Shown here: positions 9,655 through 17,385 of the stretch, piece after piece
Numbering within the stretch: the first letter of the stretch is position 1
Layout of the letters: every line of letters begins with the position of its first letter
Assembly (NCBI GenBank): GCA_023664045.1
Contig: JAMPGH010000001.1
Coordinates: 379,354 to 443,353 of the forward strand
DNA length: 64,000 nt
Direction of reading: 5' to 3'
From: Alistipes senegalensis
GTDB taxonomy: Bacteria; Bacteroidota; Bacteroidia; Bacteroidales; Rikenellaceae
Position numbers and translations under genes: made by a program
Notes under the pieces: generated by a model
The model's input: only the letters and a program-made list of their open reading frames with translations
Database searches by the model: none
What the model was told of the DNA's origin: nothing

Positions 9655-10110
9655 TTGGCGCAGATTACGATATACACCGACGGTTCGGCCCGGGGGAATC
9701 CGGGTCCGGGCGGCTACGGCATCGTGATGATTTCGGGACCCCACCGCAAGGAGATATCGCAAGGATACCGCCTGACGACCAACAACCGCATGGAACTGAT
9801 GGGCGTATGCGTGGCTCTCGAAGCGCTGAAGTTCGAAGGCTCGGACGCGGTGATCTACTCGGACTCGAAATATGTGGTGGACGCCGTGGAGAAAGGCTGG
9901 GTATTCGGCTGGGAACGCAAACTTTTCCGCGGCAAGAAGAACCCCGATCTGTGGGTCCGCTTCCTGAGGGCCTACCGCCGCCACCGGGTTCGCTTCGTAT
10001 GGATCAAGGGACACGCCGAGACCGCGGAAAACAACCGCTGCGACGCACTGGCCGTAGCGGCGGCGAACGGAGACCGGCTGCCCGAAGATACGGGCTACCG
10101 TCCGGACTGA
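9655..10110 (+). CDS. rnhA: Ribonuclease HI
   Basis: RNase HI cleaves the RNA strand of RNA-DNA hybrids, removing R-loops and primer RNA in the cytoplasm. The 151-residue protein keeps the four acidic catalytic positions in YTDGSARGNPGPGG (Asp), NNRMELMGV (Glu), YSDSKYVVDA (Asp) and NNRCDALA (Asp). The first codon appears to be TTG: no ATG or GTG precedes the first conserved strand (QITIYTDG), and an in-frame stop lies a short way upstream in the AT-rich repeat. It follows valS by 61 bp and precedes an ABC exporter by 31 bp. Confidence 0.93.
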   Translation: MAQITIYTDGSARGNPGPGGYGIVMISGPHRKEISQGYRLTTNNRMELMGVCVALEALKFEGSDAVIYSDSKYVVDAVEKGWVFGWERKLFRGKKNPDLWVRFLRAYRRHRVRFVWIKGHAETAENNRCDALAVAAANGDRLPEDTGYRPD

Positions 10111-10141
10111 CAAACGAAAATCCGACACTAAAAGAGAACGC

Positions 10142-11971
10142 ATGCTCAAGACCTATCTGCGGCTTCTGGGATTCGCCAAGCCGATCGAGAAATACGCCGT
10201 ACCCTACTTCTTCTACTCGCTGCTCTACGCGCTTTTCAACTCCTGCACGTTCCTGCTCATCATCCCGATTCTGAACACGATGTTCAAGCCGGACTATGCC
10301 TTTCAAGCGGTGGAGGAGCTGCCCCCGGTGGCGTTCGACGCGGCCTATCTGGAGACCCTGTTCAACTACTGCTACGCCCGCATATTCGCCGAATTCCGAG
10401 TCGAGAACGTGCTGATCCTGCTGGCGGCGATAGCCGTGGCGTCGAGCTTCCTGAGCAACCTGTTCCGCTACTTAGGGGCGTGGACCGTGGAACAACTCCG
10501 CACCAAGACCCTGCAACGGATCCGCAACGAGATGTTCACCCGGGTGATCGACATGCACGCGGGCTACTTCAGCGACCAACGCAAGGGCGACATCATCTCG
10601 AAGATCACCTCGGATGTCAACGTGGTGCAGTTCTGCATCACCAACACGCTGCAGGTGGCGTTCCGCGAACCCTTTCTGATCCTTTTCTACCTGATCATGA
10701 TGGTCGGCATCTCGTGGGAGCTGTCGCTCTTCTCGCTCTTCTATCTTCCGGTCGTGGCGCTGCTCATAGGCAGCATCGTCAAACGCCTGCGCCACCCGGC
10801 CCTGACGAACCAGCAACGCATGGGCGAGCTGGTATCGACGCTCGACGAATCGCTCTCGGGAATCAAAGTCATCAAGAGCTACAACGCCGTGGAATATGTC
10901 AAACGCAAGTTCTACGACATAAACGCCGACCTTTCGCGCATCACGCTGGCGATGGCCCGCCGTCAACAACTGGCCTCGCCGATGAGCGAATTTCTGGGCA
11001 TCGCGGCCGTGGGCGTGATGCTGGTATTCGGCGGTGCCTTAGTAGTCAAGGGATCGCTCAACGCCGGCGGATTCATCGCCTTCATCGCAATGTTCTCCCA
11101 GATCACCCGCCCGGTACGCACCTTCATCGACCAGTTCGCCAACATCAATCAAGGCATCGCGGCCGGAGAACGCATCTTCTCGATTCTGGACACGCGCAGC
11201 GAAGTAGAAGACAAAGCCGGAGCCCGCGAACTCGACGGACTGAAAGAGAAAATCGAATTCCGGGACGTGCATTTCTCCTACGACGGGAGCCGCGAAGTGA
11301 TCGACGGCGTGTCGTTCGAGATCCGCCGCGGAGAGACCGTGGCGCTGGTAGGTCCCTCGGGCGGCGGAAAGTCGACCCTCAGCGAACTCATACCCCGCTT
11401 CTACGACCCCACGGCGGGAGATATTCTGATAGACGGAGTGCCCCTGCGCGACTACCGTCAAGAGAGCCTGCGCGCCCACCTGAGCGTGGTATCCCAAGAC
11501 ACGGTGCTCTTCAACGACACGATCGAAGGCAACATAGCGATGGGCCGCCCGACGGCCACGCACGCGGAGATCGAAGAAGCGGCCCGCATAGCCAACGCGG
11601 ACGACTTCATCCGCGAAGCCCCCGACGGCTACCGCACCAACATCGGAGACCGCGGCACGAAACTTTCGGGAGGCCAGCGCCAACGTCTCTCGATCGCCCG
11701 GGCGATCCTGAAGAACCCCGACATCCTGATCCTCGACGAAGCGACCTCGGCCCTCGACACGGAGAGCGAGAAGCTGGTGCAGGAGGCTCTGAACAAGCTG
11801 CTCGAAGGCCGCACGTCGATCGTCATCGCCCACCGCCTCTCGACGATCCGCAATGCCGACCGCATTCTGGTCGTCGACCACGGCCGCATCGCCGAGCAAG
11901 GCACCCACGCCTCCCTGATGGCCCGCGGCGGCATATACGCCCATCTGATCGAGATGCAGTCGCTGGAATAG
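10142..11971 (+). CDS. ABC exporter, fused permease and ATPase (MsbA-like)
   Basis: This 609-residue half-transporter has an N-terminal six-helix exporter domain (about residues 20-330, for example EPFLILFYLIMMVGISWELS) followed by an ABC ATPase. Walker A GPSGGGKST is near residue 405, the signature LSGGQRQRLSIARA near 508, Walker B ILILDEATSALD near 530, and the H-loop in IVIAHRLSTI. It should dimerise in the inner membrane. Sequence alone cannot separate the lipid A flippase MsbA from a drug or peptide exporter, although single MsbA-like proteins of this length in Bacteroidota usually serve lipid export. A strong terminator follows. Confidence 0.87.
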   Translation: MLKTYLRLLGFAKPIEKYAVPYFFYSLLYALFNSCTFLLIIPILNTMFKPDYAFQAVEELPPVAFDAAYLETLFNYCYARIFAEFRVENVLILLAAIAVASSFLSNLFRYLGAWTVEQLRTKTLQRIRNEMFTRVIDMHAGYFSDQRKGDIISKITSDVNVVQFCITNTLQVAFREPFLILFYLIMMVGISWELSLFSLFYLPVVALLIGSIVKRLRHPALTNQQRMGELVSTLDESLSGIKVIKSYNAVEYVKRKFYDINADLSRITLAMARRQQLASPMSEFLGIAAVGVMLVFGGALVVKGSLNAGGFIAFIAMFSQITRPVRTFIDQFANINQGIAAGERIFSILDTRSEVEDKAGARELDGLKEKIEFRDVHFSYDGSREVIDGVSFEIRRGETVALVGPSGGGKSTLSELIPRFYDPTAGDILIDGVPLRDYRQESLRAHLSVVSQDTVLFNDTIEGNIAMGRPTATHAEIEEAARIANADDFIREAPDGYRTNIGDRGTKLSGGQRQRLSIARAILKNPDILILDEATSALDTESEKLVQEALNKLLEGRTSIVIAHRLSTIRNADRILVVDHGRIAEQGTHASLMARGGIYAHLIEMQSLE

Positions 11972-11997
11972 GCGGCGCCGCGGCATCGCGATGCCGC

Positions 11998-12134
11998 AAT
12001 TAAAAATTAAAAATGAAGAATTAAAAATCGAGGAGAGTTCGGCTCTCCTCTTTTTTATCGGGTCGGAAGCGGAAACGAAATTCATTTCGGCGGGGCGAAT
12101 CAATTTTTAATTCCTAATTCTTAATTTTTAATCC
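11998..12134. repeat. AT-rich inverted-arm element carrying a terminator
   Basis: The left arm (11998-12029, AATTAAAAATTAAAAATG and GAATTAAAAATCG) and the right arm (12102-12134, TTTTTAATTCCTAATTC and TTAATTTTTAATCCG) are inverted. The core holds the terminator at 12030-12056 and a short unrecognised stretch. The right arm abuts the ileS promoter and occupies its expected -33 position. Confidence 0.7.
12030..12056 (+). terminator. Intrinsic terminator after the ABC exporter
   Basis: GAGGAGAG, loop TTCGG, CTCTCCTC, then six T: an 8-bp perfect stem followed by a U-run. Confidence 0.88.
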
Positions 12135-12142
12135 GGATTTCC

Positions 12143-12150
12143 TATCTTTG
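12143..12150 (+). promoter_or_regulatory. Promoter -7 box of ileS
   Basis: TATCTTTG matches TAnnTTTG and ends 28 nt before the ileS ATG. The -33 region falls in the AT-rich repeat arm, with no exact TTTG. Confidence 0.65.
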
Positions 12151-12178
12151 CATTTTCGAGCAAAGACACAAACCCGCT

Positions 12179-15100
12179 ATGAAGTTCAAGGAGTACAAAG
12201 GTCTCGATCTGGCCGGGCTGGCAGCCGAAGTGCTCGGCCGATGGGACGCCCGCGACACATTCCGCAAAAGCATCTCGACCCGCGAAGGGCACCCCTCGTT
12301 CGTATTCTACGAAGGTCCCCCCTCGGCAAACGGCCTGCCGGGAATCCACCATGTCATGGCCCGCACGATCAAGGACGTATTCTGCCGCTACAAGACCCAG
12401 CAAGGCTACCGCGTACACCGCAAGGCGGGATGGGACACCCACGGACTGCCTGTCGAACTGGGCGTGGAGAAGAAGCTGGGAATCACCAAAGAAGACATCG
12501 GCCGCACGATCTCGATCGAAGAATACAACCGCACGTGCCGCGAAGCCGTGATGGAGTTCACGGGCGTATGGGAGAATCTGACGCGCAAGATGGGCTACTG
12601 GGTCGACATGACCGATCCCTACATCACCTACGACAACAAATACATCGAGACCCTGTGGTGGCTGCTCAAGCAGCTTTTCGACAAGGGTCTGCTCTACAAG
12701 GGCTACACCATACAACCCTACTCCCCGGCGGCCGGAACCGGTCTTTCGACCCACGAACTGAACCAACCGGGCTGCTACCGCGATGTCAAGGACACGACCT
12801 GCACGGCGCAGTTCCGCATCGTACGCGACGCGAAGAGCGAGAAACTTTTCGGCGCGGACGACGAACCGCTCTACTTCCTGGCGTGGACGACGACCCCGTG
12901 GACCCTGCCCTCGAACACGGCGCTGGCCGTAGGTCCGGCGATCGAATACGTGAAGGTGCGCTGCACGAATCCCTACACGGAGACGCAGCAATCCGTGATT
13001 CTGGCCCGCGATCTGGTATCGGCCTACTTCACGAAGAAGCTGGAAGGGACCTATGAACTCACCGGCGAGAGCTGGCGCGGCGACGAACTGACGGGCATCC
13101 GCTACGAACAACTGATCCCGTGGGTCGCACCCGACGGAGATGCCTTCCGCGTGATCGCCGGAGACTACGTAACGACCTCCGACGGAACGGGCATCGTGCA
13201 CATCGCCCCGACGTTCGGAGCCGACGACGCCCGAGTGGCCCGTGCGGCGGGCATACCGCCCCTGTTCATGGTGGACCGGGCGGGCAAGAACCAACCGATG
13301 GTGGACCGGACGGGCAAGTTCTATGAACTGGACGACCTCGACCCGGAATTCGTACGCACGCATGTGGACGCAAAACGCTACGCCGAATATGCGGGCCGCT
13401 ATGTGAAGAACGCCTACGACGAGAAGCTCGGCGAAGCGGACACGACGCTGGACGTAGATCTCTCGGTGATGCTCAAGGCCGAAAACAAGGTCTTCAAGAT
13501 CGAGAAACATACCCACAGCTACCCCCACTGCTGGCGTACGGACAAGCCGGTGCTCTACTACCCGCTGGACTCGTGGTTCATCCGCACGACGGCTCTGCGC
13601 GACCGCATGATCGAACTGAACGGGACCATTCGCTGGAAGCCCGAGTCGACGGGCTCGGGCCGCTTCGGCAAGTGGCTCGAAGGACTGGTGGACTGGAACC
13701 TTTCGCGCTCGCGATTCTGGGGCACGCCCCTGCCCGTATGGGCGACCGAAGACCACGGGGAGCTGAAGTGCATCGGCTCGGTGGAAGAACTGATGGCCGA
13801 AATCGAGAAATCGATCGCCGCGGGATTCATGGAAGAGAACCCCTATGCGAAGTTCAAGGTAGGCGACATGTCGAAAGAGAACTACTCGACCGCGAACATC
13901 GACCTCCACCGCCCCTATGTGGACCGCATCGTGCTGGTATCGTCGAAAGGCGAACCCATGCACCGGGAACCCGACCTCATAGACGTATGGTTCGACTCGG
14001 GAGCCATGCCCTATGCGCAGGTGCACTACCCCTTCGAAAACAAGGAGGCGTTCGCCGACGTATACCCTGCGGACTTCATCGCCGAAGGAGTGGATCAGAC
14101 GCGCGGCTGGTTCTTCACCCTCCATGCTCTGGCGACGATGCTTTTCGACTCGGTGGCCTTCAAGAACATCATATCCAACGGTCTGGTGCTGGACAAGAAC
14201 GGCAACAAGATGTCGAAGCGTCTGGGCAACGCCGTGGATCCGTTCGAAGTGCTCGACGCCTACGGACCCGACGCCACGCGCTGGTACATGATCTCCAACT
14301 CGCAGCCGTGGGACAACCTGAAGTTCGACCGCGAAGGAGTGGACGAAGTGCGCCGCAAGTTCTTCGGCACGCTCTACAACACCTACTCGTTCTTCGCCCT
14401 CTATGCCAACATCGACGGATTCACGGGCCGCGAAGCGGAGGTGCCCGTGGAACGGCGTCCCGAGATCGACCGCTGGATCATCTCGCTGCTCAACACGCTG
14501 GTAGCCGACGTAACGCGCTATCTGGAAGAATACGACCCCACGCCGGCGGCCCGCGCCATTCAGGAATTCGTGGGCGAGAACCTGTCGAACTGGTATGTCC
14601 GGCTGAACCGCAAACGCTTCTGGGGCGGCGAGATGACCGAAGACAAGCTGGCGGCCTATCAGACGCTCTACACCTGTCTGGAGACCGTGGCCCTGCTGAC
14701 GGCGCCCTTCGCGCCCTTCATCTCGGACCGCATCTTCATGGACCTCAACGCCGTGAGCGGCCGCCACGCCGACGAATCGGTGCACTTGGCGACCTTCCCG
14801 GCAGCCGATCCCTCGCGGATCGACACGGGACTGGAAGAGATGATGTCTTTGGCCCAGCAACTCTCGTCGATGGTGCTGGCCCTGCGCCGCAAAGTATCGA
14901 TCAAGGTGCGCCAGCCCCTGCAGAAGATCATCGTACCGGTGCTCGACCCGGCGGTGGCGGCCCGCATCGAAGCGGTGAAGAAGCTGGTGATGAACGAAGT
15001 GAACGTGAAGGAGGTGGAGCTGATCGAAAACACGGCCGGCATCATCACCAAGCGCATAAAACCCAACTTCAAGACCTTAGGGCCCCGCTACGGCAAGTAC

Positions 15101-15574
15101 ATGAAGCAGATCGCGGCCCTGACGGCGGAGTTCACGCAAGAGAAGATCGCCGAAATCGAGACGGCGCCGGAGACGGTGCTCGACCTGGGCGGCGAACGCA
15201 TCACGGTAACGCCCGCCGACTTCGAGATCACCTCGGAAGACATGCCGGGCTGGCTGGTGGCGACCGAAGGCAAGCTGACCGTAGCCCTCGACATCACGCT
15301 GACGGACGACCTGCGCGCCGAAGGCGTAGCCCGCGAACTGGTGAACCGCATACAAAACATCCGCAAGGAATCGGGATTCGAAGTAACGGACCGCATCCGG
15401 GCGGAGATAGCCGAAACGGAGTTCGTGGCCGACGCTCTGGCCCGCCATGCCGACTACATAGCCCAGCAGACGCTGGCCGTGGAAGTACGGGCGGCAAAGG
15501 AACCGGCAGGCGAAATCTGCGTGGAGTCGGAAGTAGACGACCGCCCGCTCCGCATAGCCCTGACGCGAGTATAG
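12179..15574 (+). CDS. ileS: Isoleucyl-tRNA synthetase
   Basis: This class I synthetase charges tRNA-Ile and edits valine. The 1131-residue product is the long type. The HIGH-equivalent region is PPSANGLPGIHHV near residues 50-58 and KMSKRLGN lies near 676. A large editing insert lies between them (LAWTTTPWTLPSNTALAVG), followed by an anticodon-binding domain and a long C-terminal extension without obvious Cys4 zinc ribbons, as in eukaryote-like (mupirocin-tolerant type) enzymes; the type assignment is inference. It has its own promoter and terminator, so it is probably monocistronic. Confidence 0.96.
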   Translation: MKFKEYKGLDLAGLAAEVLGRWDARDTFRKSISTREGHPSFVFYEGPPSANGLPGIHHVMARTIKDVFCRYKTQQGYRVHRKAGWDTHGLPVELGVEKKLGITKEDIGRTISIEEYNRTCREAVMEFTGVWENLTRKMGYWVDMTDPYITYDNKYIETLWWLLKQLFDKGLLYKGYTIQPYSPAAGTGLSTHELNQPGCYRDVKDTTCTAQFRIVRDAKSEKLFGADDEPLYFLAWTTTPWTLPSNTALAVGPAIEYVKVRCTNPYTETQQSVILARDLVSAYFTKKLEGTYELTGESWRGDELTGIRYEQLIPWVAPDGDAFRVIAGDYVTTSDGTGIVHIAPTFGADDARVARAAGIPPLFMVDRAGKNQPMVDRTGKFYELDDLDPEFVRTHVDAKRYAEYAGRYVKNAYDEKLGEADTTLDVDLSVMLKAENKVFKIEKHTHSYPHCWRTDKPVLYYPLDSWFIRTTALRDRMIELNGTIRWKPESTGSGRFGKWLEGLVDWNLSRSRFWGTPLPVWATEDHGELKCIGSVEELMAEIEKSIAAGFMEENPYAKFKVGDMSKENYSTANIDLHRPYVDRIVLVSSKGEPMHREPDLIDVWFDSGAMPYAQVHYPFENKEAFADVYPADFIAEGVDQTRGWFFTLHALATMLFDSVAFKNIISNGLVLDKNGNKMSKRLGNAVDPFEVLDAYGPDATRWYMISNSQPWDNLKFDREGVDEVRRKFFGTLYNTYSFFALYANIDGFTGREAEVPVERRPEIDRWIISLLNTLVADVTRYLEEYDPTPAARAIQEFVGENLSNWYVRLNRKRFWGGEMTEDKLAAYQTLYTCLETVALLTAPFAPFISDRIFMDLNAVSGRHADESVHLATFPAADPSRIDTGLEEMMSLAQQLSSMVLALRRKVSIKVRQPLQKIIVPVLDPAVAARIEAVKKLVMNEVNVKEVELIENTAGIITKRIKPNFKTLGPRYGKYMKQIAALTAEFTQEKIAEIETAPETVLDLGGERITVTPADFEITSEDMPGWLVATEGKLTVALDITLTDDLRAEGVARELVNRIQNIRKESGFEVTDRIRAEIAETEFVADALARHADYIAQQTLAVEVRAAKEPAGEICVESEVDDRPLRIALTRV

Positions 15575-15595
15575 GAGGTGCGGTGCGTTCAGCCG

Positions 15596-15632
15596 AGCCG
15601 ACCCCGTTTCCGGGGTCGGCTTCTGCATTTTT
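15596..15632 (+). terminator. Intrinsic terminator of ileS
   Basis: AGCCGACCCC, loop GTTTCC, GGGGTCGGCT, followed by TCTGCATTTTT. It lies 22 nt after the stop codon. A G9 run follows at 15638-15646. Confidence 0.85.
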
Positions 15633-15723
15633 GGGGAGGGGGGGGGTATGCGAAGATTCTGCGCCCGGAAAAGTTTTTGGGCGGACGAACATTCGGAGAA
15701 AGCCGAGAAGCCGGCGACACGCG

Positions 15724-15970
15724 GAAGAGAGCGACCCGGCGGGATTTAGGGATTCGGACGACCCGAAGATCGGACATGCCGGGATTCGGAAGGTCGGAAG
15801 AGAGCGACCCGGCGAGATTTAGGGATTCGGACGACCCGAAGATCGGACATGCCGGAATTCGGAAGGTCGGAAGAGAGCGACCCGGCGGGATTTAGGGATT
15901 CGGACGACCCGAAGATCCGGACCTGCCGAAATTCGGAAATCCGGACCTGCCGGAATTCGGAAGGTCGGAA
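15724..15970. repeat. 73-bp tandem repeat, about 3.3 copies
   Basis: Copies start at 15724, 15797 and 15870 with a unit beginning GAAGAGAGCGACCCGGCGGG. The first two differ at only a few positions; the third diverges after its first 45 bases into repeated ATCCGGACCTGCCG words. The period is not a multiple of three and no plausible gene spans it. It lies between the ileS terminator and the DksA-like gene, within a stretch of about 500 bp without genes. Confidence 0.88.
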
Positions 15971-16074
15971 CCGGAAAAAGAACGGGCGCGGAATTCGAGA
16001 GAGGAAAAAGGCGCAAAATTTGGTATTGTCGCAAATAATACCTAATTTTACATTAAACCTAACGTGAATCGACT

Positions 16075-16455
16075 ATGGCAGACGAGAGAACGAGATACAG
16101 CGATGCGGAGCTCGAAGAGTTCCGGGAGCTGATTCTGAAGAAGCTGGAGAACGCCCGGGCGGACTACGAACTGCTGCGGGCCACCATCACCCACACGGCC
16201 GATAACGACACGGAAGACACCTCGCCGACCTACAAGGTGCTCGAAGAAGGAGCCGCGACCCTCTCCAAAGAAGAAAACGGCCGTCTGGCGACCCACCAGA
16301 TGAAGTTCATCCGCAACCTTGAAATGGCACTCGTCCGCATCGAAAACAAGACCTACGGGATCTGCAAGACGACGGGGAAACTTATACCCAAAGAACGCCT
16401 GATGAAGGTGCCCCACGCGACCGAGTGCATCGAAGCCAAAGAAAACCGCCGCTAA
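16075..16455 (+). CDS. DksA/TraR-family zinc-finger-like protein with only two of four cysteines
   Basis: This 126-residue protein has a coiled-coil N-terminal half (YSDAELEEFRELILKKLENA) and a C-terminal finger, YGICKTTGKLIPKERLMKVP followed by HATEC. DksA-type proteins enter the RNA polymerase secondary channel and adjust transcription of rRNA and amino-acid genes with ppGpp. Canonical DksA has four Cys at C-x2-C-x17-C-x2-C; here they read Cys, Thr, Cys, Ala, the pattern remembered for zinc-independent paralogues such as Pseudomonas DksA2. Whether it acts on polymerase is inferred. A 745-bp purine-rich tract and then a terminator follow, suggesting a very long 3' UTR. Confidence 0.85.
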   Translation: MADERTRYSDAELEEFRELILKKLENARADYELLRATITHTADNDTEDTSPTYKVLEEGAATLSKEENGRLATHQMKFIRNLEMALVRIENKTYGICKTTGKLIPKERLMKVPHATECIEAKENRR

Positions 16456-17200
16456 GCCGAGGGGCCGATCCGGGGGGGGGCTGAGGAGGAAGACCGAAGA
16501 GAGAGAGACGAAGATCGGGACGAGAGACGAAGACCGAAGCCCAGAACGAAGCGGCTGCCCGAGAGCCGAAGACCGGAGCCAAGAACGCAAGCGGCCGAGC
16601 GCCTGCCCGCGAACCGAGGAGCCACCGGGGAGAGAAAGGGAGTAAGCGGCCGAGCGAGAGCTGAAGACCTGAGCCAAGAACGCAAGCGGCTGAGCGAAAG
16701 CCCGCGAACCGAGGAGCGACCGGGGAGAGAAAGGAATTTAGCGGCCGCCCGTCTGAGGACCGAAGGAACTGAGGACCGGAGAGAGAAACGAGAAAGGTGA
16801 GGGGCGGACCGAGAAAGGGAGCAAACGGAAAAAGGCCAACGGAACCCAGCTGGAACGAAGAACAAAGCGGCCGAGCGGCCGACCGAGAACTGAGGAAACT
16901 GAGGACCGGAGAGAAAAAAGGGAGGTCCGAAACGAAAGAGACGAGGGGCGGACCGAGAAAGGGAGCAAACGGAAAAAGGCCAACGGAACCCAGCTGGAAC
17001 GAAGAACAAAGCGGCCGAGCGGCCGACCGAGAACTGAGGAAACTGAGGACCGGGGAGAGAACCGAGAGAAAGCAAGATCGGGGGAGAAAGGGAGCAAACG
17101 GAAAAAGGCCAACGGAACCCGGAGACGAAGCCCGGCAAGCGGAATCTGGAACCCGAAACCCGGCGAGAACGAAGCACGAAACAGACGAGCGAAAGACGAA
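16456..17200. repeat. Purine-rich repetitive tract between the dksA-like stop and its terminator
   Basis: This 745-bp stretch is almost entirely G, A and short C runs (words such as CCGAGAAAGGGAG, GGAGAGAAA). It begins with a G9 run (16472-16480) and contains a 144-bp direct repeat (copies at 16801 and 16945, with a third partial copy near 17090). An open frame exists at 16797-17381, but its product is only repeats of Arg, Gly, Glu and Lys with no start context, so no gene is called. Confidence 0.8.
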
Positions 17201-17225
17201 AGACCTGCGGAAAGCGGGTCTTTTT
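17201..17225 (+). terminator. Intrinsic terminator downstream of the purine tract
   Basis: AGACCTGC, loop GGAAA, GCGGGTCT, then a U-run (TTTTTCC). The 8-bp stem has one G-U pair. It is the first good terminator after the dksA-like gene. Confidence 0.75.
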
Positions 17226-17372
17226 CCATTTTTTCCGCCGGGTCATCGCCCGGACATCCGCCCCTGCAAAATGCGAAGAGACAAGGAGAAAAACGGCACG
17301 GCACGATTCTGCATGGGCCCCGCCATGCCGGCGCACGAATGCTCCGCGATACGTTTTTCAGCGAAAAACCGT

Positions 17373-17380
17373 TATATTTG
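17373..17380 (+). promoter_or_regulatory. -7 box ending 5 nt before the start codon (near-leaderless mRNA)
   Basis: TATATTTG is a full match to TAnnTTTG, but the ATG starts at 17386. Transcription would normally begin about 5-7 nt after the box, so the mRNA would have almost no leader. Confidence 0.6.
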
Positions 17381-17385
17381 ACGTG

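Noticed and set aside
16797..17381. Open frame of 194 codons in the purine-rich tract
   Set aside because: The product is only Arg/Gly/Glu/Lys-rich repeats arising from a 144-bp direct repeat. It has no promoter or homologous look, and a terminator lies inside it.
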